Assembly (NCBI GenBank): GCA_902782395.1 | Contig: CACZNF010000065.1 | Span: 1-5,679, forward strand | DNA length: 5,679 nt | DNA from: an uncultured Erysipelotrichaceae bacterium | GTDB taxonomy: Bacteria > Bacillota_I > Bacilli_A > RFN20 > CAG-826 | Reading direction: 5' to 3' | Shown: positions 1 through 4,124 of the stretch, piece after piece | Numbering within the stretch: position 1 is the first letter of the stretch | Layout of the letters: each line of letters opens with the position of its first letter | Notes under the pieces: generated by a model | What the model was told of the DNA's origin: nothing | Seen by the model: the letters and a program-made list of their open reading frames with translations, nothing else | Databases searched by the model: none | Translations under genes and position numbers: made by a program

Positions 1-621
1 AACACCACTCATATCAGCGTTAACATAACCAGCAGCTAAACCAATCAAAGTGTTATTAGTGACGGATTCGACGGTTAAGTTTTCTAAAGTGACATCGTGA
101 AGGGAATTAGTTTGTGAAGAATAAGCTTCTCCATCCAAATTACCAACCACACCAAAGAAACCCACTACTTCGGCATCCGATTGTGTGTAGGTGATGTTGT
201 GTGGCTTTCTGGTAAAGCTTGAATAGTCATTAGTGACTTTAATGTTATGAACGGTATAGCCATTACCATCAAACACACCAATGAATGGATGGGTTTCAGT
301 ACCAATTGGAGGCATGACATATTGTTCACCATCATCGTTAATGTCGTTAGCGAGTTCAAAATAGTATGGTCGATCATCAAATTGACCTTTATATTGGAGC
401 CATGAAAGGTTACTTAAGTGTCTAATTTCACTGATACCATATGGGTCTTCCGCTGTACCCGTGCCATAGGCAAAGTAAGCGGCATCTGTAGTACCTGTAC
501 CATTGATATTAGTAATCTTAATGGTTGAGATAAACCACGCTACAGTAGCGATGCATGCTGCCGCTAAGGAGAAGCCAGCCATGCCAGTTAAGGCCACGAT
601 TTTATTTACTTTCTTCCCCAT
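1..621 (-). CDS. Exported GLUG-motif surface protein, N-terminal part (C-terminus beyond window)
   Basis: The first 207 residues of a larger protein; the frame is still open at base 1. The start is ATG at 621-619, set by a GGAGGT Shine-Dalgarno 5 bases upstream. Residues 3-7 are basic (KKVNK), residues 8-30 are hydrophobic and end in VAWF, followed by IST. This matches the N-terminal layout of the upstream protein and resembles SipW-dependent (TasA/CalY-type) signal regions, so export is likely. Residues around 70-200 look like a GLUG/peptidase M26 N-terminal-type beta repeat: a YYFELANDI segment, PPIG, FIGVFDGNGYTVHNI at 113-127, GFFGVV at 154-159, then LENLTVES and IGLAAGY. GLUG repeats are known in large adhesins and surface proteins of gut bacteria; the adhesin role here is inferred. 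Only one base separates this start from the upstream stop, so translation is probably coupled, under the riboswitch at 1552-1613. A catalytic domain beyond the window cannot be excluded. Confidence 0.8.
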   Translation of the reverse strand, partial: MGKKVNKIVALTGMAGFSLAAACIATVAWFISTIKITNINGTGTTDAAYFAYGTGTAEDPYGISEIRHLSNLSWLQYKGQFDDRPYYFELANDINDDGEQYVMPPIGTETHPFIGVFDGNGYTVHNIKVTNDYSSFTRKPHNITYTQSDAEVVGFFGVVGNLDGEAYSSQTNSLHDVTLENLTVESVTNNTLIGLAAGYVNADMSGV

Positions 622-622
622 A

Positions 623-1021
623 TTAGACCTCCATGCTCCAATCGCAAATAAAGCCAAGGCCAGCGTTTAAGAATCTATGGCCAAGGAAGAAAGCGTATAA
701 ATATTCTAAAGAATCGATATTGTAATCAATAATAATGCCAAGGTGTGTATAGCCTCTAGTGCTACCTTGGAAAAGGTTGATGCTACTAGTAAAGACTGGT
801 TCGCCTTGATTATCAAAAGAGACAAAGCTAGCGCGTTTTTCATTAGTTAATTGGCTAGTTTGCACTGGAACATATGTTCTAGATTGAGAAACGTCATCAA
901 GAATGAGATTACCTGTTTTGGTTTTTGTATTGCCTTGATTATCTGTTGGATCATCTTCAAATAAAACGTAATGAGTATTGATAATAGAGCTTAATGGATT
1001 GTTATCTTGTAATAAGTCCAC
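623..1021 (-). pseudogene. Out-of-frame 3' part of the exported protein gene (residues 169-300 after frame correction)
   Basis: This is the continuation of the gene that starts at 1526, in the +1 frame. It has no credible start of its own: the ATG at 1117 lies inside the upstream frame and would begin a stretch that is a shadow translation, and the GTG at 1021 has no SD. From about 1021 the frame reads like a real secreted-protein tail: VDLLQDNN, FEDDPTDNQGN, then LGIIIDYN, SLEYLYAFFLG and a C-terminus FICDWSMEV, ending in TAA at 625-623. The stop sits one base before the next gene's ATG and contains that gene's SD, which fits an authentic gene end. Removing one G of the GGG at 1023-1021 joins the two parts into a 300-residue protein (…ADDPM-VDLLQD…). 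It could be a sequencing or assembly indel, a phase-variable or decayed gene, or less likely programmed frameshifting. Confidence 0.7.
627..632 (-). promoter_or_regulatory. Shine-Dalgarno GGAGGT of the GLUG-protein gene
   Basis: A near-perfect GGAGGT lies 5 bases before the ATG at 621, inside the last codons of the upstream reading frame (ATG GAG GTC TAA T ATG). The overlap indicates translational coupling. It also argues that the upstream frame ending at 623 is, or recently was, translated, which bears on the frameshift call. Confidence 0.85.
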
Positions 1022-1526
1022 CCATTGGATCATCAGCGGTAACTTCCACCATTGTGCCTTCAGCGTATGTTGAAAGAGCGCTATAGGTAGCAACACTTTC
1101 AGTGAAGGCTGGTTCAATTTTTGCTAAATATGTAGAATCTGTTTTAAGAGTAATTCTTTCATTAGAACCATCAACTTCAAAAAGGAACATTACTGGATGA
1201 TGTGGGTCATTTAAAGAATAGGAACCCATGATGAATTCACCAGAGTCACTACCATCATGGTCATCCCATGTGATTGTGTGGTTAGCGGTTGGCTTAAAAC
1301 CAAACTCACTTCCATCTTGAGTTGAACCATAGAAATCATGAACTGTAATTGCAGTAACCGCACTATCGACCTTAGCGATAGAGAAATGACCACGATCAGC
1401 ATTAACGTTCTTATTTGTGGAGAACCAAGCTAGGACACTGGTAGCGGCAACACACGCAGTAAAAACACACATCAACGATGCGCTGATAATGGTTAACTTG
1501 CGTTTGGTAGTTTGTTTAAGAGCCAT
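1002..1526 (-). CDS. Exported protein with SipW/TasA-like N-terminus; first gene under c-di-GMP riboswitch (frame breaks near 1022)
   Basis: As it stands the frame encodes 174 residues. The ATG at 1526 is forced as start because an in-frame TAA lies two codons upstream. Residues 4-10 are basic (KQTTKRK), residues 12-35 are hydrophobic and end in SVLAWF, followed by STNKNVNADRG. A hydrophobic stretch ending in A-W-F and then a polar, beta-rich chain resembles SipW-cognate exported proteins such as TasA; this is similarity by eye, not a profile match. The rest (for example TITWDDHDG, VMFLFEVDG) has no catalytic motif I recognise. The last residues, GGLITR, look like out-of-frame readthrough: the natural continuation is in the +1 frame at 1021-623. 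The gene is the first of an operon driven by the promoter at 1626-1654 and is preceded by the riboswitch. Its SD (AAAGGA, 1548-1543) is an unusually long 16 bases from the ATG. The role is unknown; a surface or matrix component is inferred from export and c-di-GMP control. Confidence 0.75.
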   Translation of the reverse strand: MALKQTTKRKLTIISASLMCVFTACVAATSVLAWFSTNKNVNADRGHFSIAKVDSAVTAITVHDFYGSTQDGSEFGFKPTANHTITWDDHDGSDSGEFIMGSYSLNDPHHPVMFLFEVDGSNERITLKTDSTYLAKIEPAFTESVATYSALSTYAEGTMVEVTADDPMGGLITR

Positions 1527-1528
1527 GT

Positions 1529-1557
1529 GTTACCAATCAATTTCCTTTCTTGGCAAC
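1529..1557 (-). promoter_or_regulatory. Candidate anti-P1 expression-platform hairpin containing the SD
   Basis: GTTGCCAA (1557-1550) can pair with TTGGTAAC (1536-1529) over 8 bp with one G-U pair. This encloses a 13-nt loop that holds the SD AAAGGA (1548-1543), and the stem ends 2 bases before the ATG. The 5' arm shares TTGCC (1556-1552) with the 3' strand of riboswitch P1, so the two helices exclude each other. There is no T-run between the riboswitch and the gene, so control is more likely translational than by termination. The direction of the switch cannot be read from sequence: the hairpin could block ribosomes, or it could bring a distant SD close to the ATG. Confidence 0.55.
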
Positions 1558-1613
1558 TGGCTATCTTGATAAGACCCTATAGTTTTGCGTCACCACTTCG
1601 CAGTGGTTTTGCC
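1552..1613 (-). ncRNA. Class I cyclic-di-GMP riboswitch (GEMM-I)
   Basis: Read on the minus strand the element begins GGCAAAACC and ends AGATAGCCAGTTGCC, the hallmark ends of GEMM-I RNAs. P1 is GGCAA (1613-1609) paired with TTGCC (1556-1552). The second stem is ACCACT (1607-1602) with AGTGGT (1597-1592), closed by a GCGA GNRA tetraloop (1601-1598). The conserved linker GACGCAAA follows, then CTATAGGGTCT, close to the family GCTACGGGTCT. The third stem has CTA/TAG outside and TCTT/AAGA inside around an ATC loop. It lies a few bases after the predicted transcription start and before an exported-protein gene, as is typical of these switches. The known ligand of the class is cyclic di-GMP; a minority variant binds 3',3'-cGAMP and I cannot exclude that. 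It senses second messenger to control the operon at 1526-1. Confidence 0.9.
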
Positions 1614-1625
1614 TTTTTCATACGC

Positions 1626-1654
1626 ATAATATCTTAAATTTCTAGTAAATGCAA
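1626..1654 (-). promoter_or_regulatory. Sigma-A-type promoter of the riboswitch-exported protein operon
   Basis: The -35 box TTGCAT (1654-1649) and the -10 box TATTAT (1631-1626) are separated by exactly 17 bases. Transcription would start near 1619, leaving a few A-rich bases before riboswitch P1 at 1613. The promoter sits directly downstream of the terminator of the preceding gene, so the operon is an independent unit. Confidence 0.75.
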
Positions 1655-1684
1655 GTGTTAAATGCACACACGAGAGCACGCATG

Positions 1685-1716
1685 AAAATTAAAAACACCC
1701 CATTTCATGGAGTGTT
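1685..1716 (-). terminator. Rho-independent terminator of the nucleotidase gene
   Basis: AACACTCCAT (1716-1707) pairs with ATGGGGTGTT (1703-1694) over 10 bp with one G-T, around a GAA loop, and the RNA continues TTTAATTTT. It starts about 20 bases after the stop codon of the lipoprotein gene. On the other strand the same hairpin is followed by seven T (1722-1728), so it could also work in the opposite direction, though no plus-strand gene is seen here. Confidence 0.88.
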
Positions 1717-1736
1717 CTTGATTTTTTTGGTTTTGA

Positions 1737-3932
1737 TTAGGCGGTTGGGATACCGTTGATGGAATAGCAATATGTTCCTGCACCAAACTCTTGAACGATG
1801 TTACCGTTTGGATAAGTGTAGGTAAATGGAGCGCCATAGAACACAATGACATCGCCAGCGCTTAAATCAACAGGAGTAACCCAATTTGGGCTTCCACCTT
1901 GCGTTTTAGCTAATCTATAAAGCAAGATTTCAGTGTTTGTTTCAGGATCAATGACTCTTAAGTTGTATAAGTCACCACTAGCGTTATGGAAATTACCAGT
2001 CACATAACTAACAGTACCAACGAAATAATATGGCGTTGAAGCGCTTTGAGAATTATATTGACTTGCTAATTGGGCAGCCTCGGTAATTGTTTTTGGATAA
2101 CTGATTGTACCGGCGTGTTCTGTTGTTTCAACGTGCCAGTTACCTGCTCTAATGTATTCAGCAAGTAAGTCTCTAGCGTATCTACCGCCTGCTTGTAACC
2201 TATCAATAACTGTTAAATGGTTCCCAGCGTAGTCGCTGTTATATGTATCCGTGACGAGATAGTATGTAGCGTTATCATCGATGTTCAAACGAATGTCGTT
2301 GCCATATGATGTCCAATCACAGAAGTAGTTGCTACTGCCAGTGATATATTGGGTGTTCTTGAGACGATAGCCTTGAATAGAACACAAGACAACATCATTG
2401 TCGAATGGGAATAATTCAAGGACATCAGCGTAGATAACCATACCAGCATGTAAACCATTACCACGGCAGGAGATGTAACCACCACCGAGGATTAAGTCAT
2501 ATTGGCTGCCCCACTTTTCCATGCCTGCTGCTAAATATAAGTTAGCGACAGTTTGTCTTAATATTGTGGCGTCTTTCCATGTATCATTGATGCCTAATTC
2601 TTCGTAGGCATATTCATATTGGTCTTTGTATTTTTCAAATAAAGCATTAACTTCAGCGTCTTCCGCTAAGTTGGAGTATTCACCACCATATCTAGTGTCA
2701 TACTCAACTGGAGTTCTGACGTCATATCTATTGTTGACCAAATCCATATCAACAGTGATTTGATAGAAGCATTGGTTATAGCCATAGCATTGGACATGGT
2801 AAACACCATAGTCATCTTGTTCGGCATAACCATCATGTGTATGGCCTTCTAAGACTAGGTCAACATAGTTGCCTGAGCTTAATGTATCATCATAATAGTC
2901 ATCGGCGTCTCTAGAACCAGAACCGTGGACGGAATAGATAATGAAGTCACAGTTTTCTTCTTCTCTTAATCTTAAGGATTCCGCTTTAACGAGGTTTGTT
3001 AAGTCATTGCCTGTTAAGAAAGTAAGGCCTTGGACTTGGCTACTAGAAATAGAGCTCAAGCAGTTACCAATCGCACCGATAACACCGATCTTCACACCTT
3101 CTCTTGTAAATGTTGTAGAAGGTTCTAAGAATTCAACACGTTCGTAATTGCTTTGATAAACAACGTTAATACCTAAGGTTGGGAAATTAGCGAGTTCACT
3201 ATTATCGATAATGCCTTGTCTACCCCAGTCAAATTCGTGGTTACCAACAGTCATGGAAACGAAATCCATTTGATTCATCCATTCGGTAACTAAATGACCT
3301 TCGGTTAAGTTGCTTTCAACAGAACCTTGCCACATATCACCTTGAGAGATGAAAATGGAGTTCTTGTTCGCGGATAACTCTTTTAAGAGAGTTGTGGTTT
3401 TAGCGATGCCAATACCTTTTCCTTGAGTATCCTTAACGTTACCATGGGTATCATTAAAGGCGAAGATATCTAGAGACACTTCTTTTGGAGTCTCATGACC
3501 TGAAGAACTACTACTGGAAGAGCTAGAGGATGACGAAGTGTCTATTGAACTAGTGGATGTAGAACTTGATGAAGTTGAAGAACTAGAGGAAGAACTACTA
3601 GAACTCGATGATGAGCTACTACTGCTAGATGAACTGCTGCTGGAAGAAGTACTGCTGGATGAGTTACTACTTGAAGAAGCACTACTTGAACTAGAGGAGC
3701 TGCTACTTGTGGATGCACTAGTAGAGGAAGAACTTGAAGATTCAACGCTACTAGTAGTTGTTAGGATAGATGTTGAGCTAGTTTCCTTGCTTTCAATAGA
3801 AGAAACACTACTTTCATTTGATGAAGTGGATTCTATTTTGCTTGTATTATTACCACCGATGGTGAACTCACAAGCGGTGATTGTTAAGGCAAGGAGACTA
3901 AAAGTGCTCAATAGGAAGTGTCTTTTTTTCAT
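1737..3932 (-). CDS. Surface lipoprotein: metallophosphatase/5'-nucleotidase with serine-rich stalk
   Basis: A 731-residue protein. The start ATG at 3932 is preceded by GAGG 8 bases upstream; the ATG at 3965 overlaps the -10 region and is upstream of the predicted transcript start. Residues 1-21 are a lipoprotein signal with lipobox ITAC, giving lipidated Cys21. Residues 30-144 form a serine-rich stalk. The calcineurin-like metallophosphatase domain (about 152-400) has all the metal-site motifs: NDTHGN (Asp161, His163), QGDMW (Asp199), GNHEFDWG (Asn231, His232), SVHG (His336) and GHTHDG (His364, His366). The 5'-nucleotidase C-terminal domain (about 430-610) has LGGGYISCRG at 482-491 and FPFDND at 508-513; family members usually read NGGGIR, so the leading Asn is replaced by Leu. 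The last 100 residues (FVGTVSYVTG … GDVIVFYGA) look like an OB-fold, as in YhcR-type nucleases; this is tentative. Members hydrolyse extracellular nucleotides or other phosphoesters, so scavenging of nucleosides and phosphate is likely. It is a monocistronic unit between two terminators. Confidence 0.9.
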   Translation of the reverse strand: MKKRHFLLSTFSLLALTITACEFTIGGNNTSKIESTSSNESSVSSIESKETSSTSILTTTSSVESSSSSSTSASTSSSSSSSSSASSSSNSSSSTSSSSSSSSSSSSSSSSSSSSSSSSTSSSSTSTSSIDTSSSSSSSSSSSSGHETPKEVSLDIFAFNDTHGNVKDTQGKGIGIAKTTTLLKELSANKNSIFISQGDMWQGSVESNLTEGHLVTEWMNQMDFVSMTVGNHEFDWGRQGIIDNSELANFPTLGINVVYQSNYERVEFLEPSTTFTREGVKIGVIGAIGNCLSSISSSQVQGLTFLTGNDLTNLVKAESLRLREEENCDFIIYSVHGSGSRDADDYYDDTLSSGNYVDLVLEGHTHDGYAEQDDYGVYHVQCYGYNQCFYQITVDMDLVNNRYDVRTPVEYDTRYGGEYSNLAEDAEVNALFEKYKDQYEYAYEELGINDTWKDATILRQTVANLYLAAGMEKWGSQYDLILGGGYISCRGNGLHAGMVIYADVLELFPFDNDVVLCSIQGYRLKNTQYITGSSNYFCDWTSYGNDIRLNIDDNATYYLVTDTYNSDYAGNHLTVIDRLQAGGRYARDLLAEYIRAGNWHVETTEHAGTISYPKTITEAAQLASQYNSQSASTPYYFVGTVSYVTGNFHNASGDLYNLRVIDPETNTEILLYRLAKTQGGSPNWVTPVDLSAGDVIVFYGAPFTYTYPNGNIVQEFGAGTYCYSINGIPTA
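3501..3752 (-). repeat. Low-complexity polyserine stalk coding region (residues 61-144 of the lipoprotein)
   Basis: Of these 84 residues nearly all are Ser, broken only by scattered Thr, Ala, Asn, Glu, Ile and Asp. One uninterrupted run has 24 Ser (residues 96-119). The codons are mixed: the end of the tract alone uses TCG, TCA, TCC, TCT, AGC and AGT. This is selection for a serine linker rather than slippage of one codon. It probably spans the cell wall or capsule between the lipid anchor and the enzyme. Confidence 0.9.
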
Positions 3933-3940
3933 ACTATTTG

Positions 3941-3944
3941 CCTC
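3941..3944 (-). promoter_or_regulatory. Shine-Dalgarno GAGG that fixes the lipoprotein start
   Basis: TTGAGGC lies 8 bases before ATG 3932, while the ATG at 3965 has no comparable site. This selects the MKKRHF start with the lipoprotein signal at the extreme N-terminus. Confidence 0.8.
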
Positions 3945-3955
3945 AATTTGGTTGT

Positions 3956-3984
3956 ATTTTATCATTTTTGCTTTTTATTGACAA
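3956..3984 (-). promoter_or_regulatory. Sigma-A promoter with extended -10 for the lipoprotein gene
   Basis: TTGTCA (3984-3979), a 17-base spacer, then TAAAAT (3961-3956), with TG at the extended -10 position (TGATAAAAT). Each hexamer differs from consensus at one base. The predicted start of transcription is near 3949, giving a 5' leader of about 17 bases with no room for a regulatory RNA. Expression is therefore likely constitutive or controlled only by a DNA-binding factor. Confidence 0.8.
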
Positions 3985-4002
3985 TAAAACCCGATTTTGC
4001 CA

Positions 4003-4034
4003 AATAAAAACAGTTCAGATAAAAATCCGAACTG
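4003..4034 (-). terminator. Rho-independent terminator after tRNA-Pro
   Basis: CAGTTCGGAT (4034-4025) pairs with ATCTGAACTG (4020-4011) over 10 bp with one G-T, around a TTTT loop, followed by TTTTTATTT. It begins 11 bases after the tRNA CCA end, so it closes the polC-tRNA transcript. Confidence 0.9.
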
Positions 4035-4045
4035 CGATTGACCAA

Positions 4046-4122
4046 TGGTCGGAAAGATGGGATTCGAACCCACGACCTCTCGCTCCCGAAGCGAGCGCAC
4101 TACCAAGCTGTGCTACTTCCCG
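4046..4122 (-). tRNA. tRNA-Pro, anticodon CGG
   Basis: A 77-nt cloverleaf with genome-encoded CCA (4048-4046). The acceptor stem is CGGGAAG with CTTTCCG (7 bp, one G-T). The D arm is GCAC/GTGC with a loop containing TTGGTA. The anticodon arm is CTCGC/GCGAG with loop TTCGGGA, giving anticodon CGG at 4088-4086 and G37. The T arm is GTGGG/CCCAT with TTCGAAT, and the discriminator is A73. G35, G36 and G37 are the usual proline features. It decodes CCG, which is rare in the neighbouring genes. The 5' end lies 2 bases after the polC stop, leaving no intergenic promoter, so it is probably processed by RNase P from the polC transcript. Confidence 0.95.
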
Positions 4123-4124
4123 GA

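Noticed and set aside
165..380. Small minus-strand frame within the GLUG gene
   Set aside because: It lies entirely inside the GLUG protein coding frame in another phase and has no SD. The same applies to small frames at 1211-1402, 2285-2485, 2941-3147, 3542-3745 and 5183-5365.
1002..1022. Programmed +1 frameshift
   Set aside because: There is no prfB-like CTT-TGA site, the stop context is AGA TAA, and GGTGGA is a poor stimulator at the wrong spacing. An indel is simpler.
1662..1683. Imperfect 22-bp inverted repeat upstream of the riboswitch promoter
   Set aside because: Only the outer four bases (ATGC/GCAT) and scattered inner ones match as a DNA palindrome; too weak to call an operator.
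1658..1852. Minus-strand frame across the nucleotidase 3' end and terminator
   Set aside because: It runs out of frame through the nucleotidase end and through the terminator hairpin, with no start signal.
3933..3965. Upstream ATG at 3965 as the start of the lipoprotein
   Set aside because: It overlaps the -10 region and precedes the predicted transcription start near 3949. It would also put 11 extra residues in front of the signal peptide.
3538..3981. Plus-strand frame of 147 codons rich in Glu and Leu
   Set aside because: It is the antisense of the polyserine tract: Ser codons read as Glu/Leu/Asp on the opposite strand. It has no independent SD or promoter.
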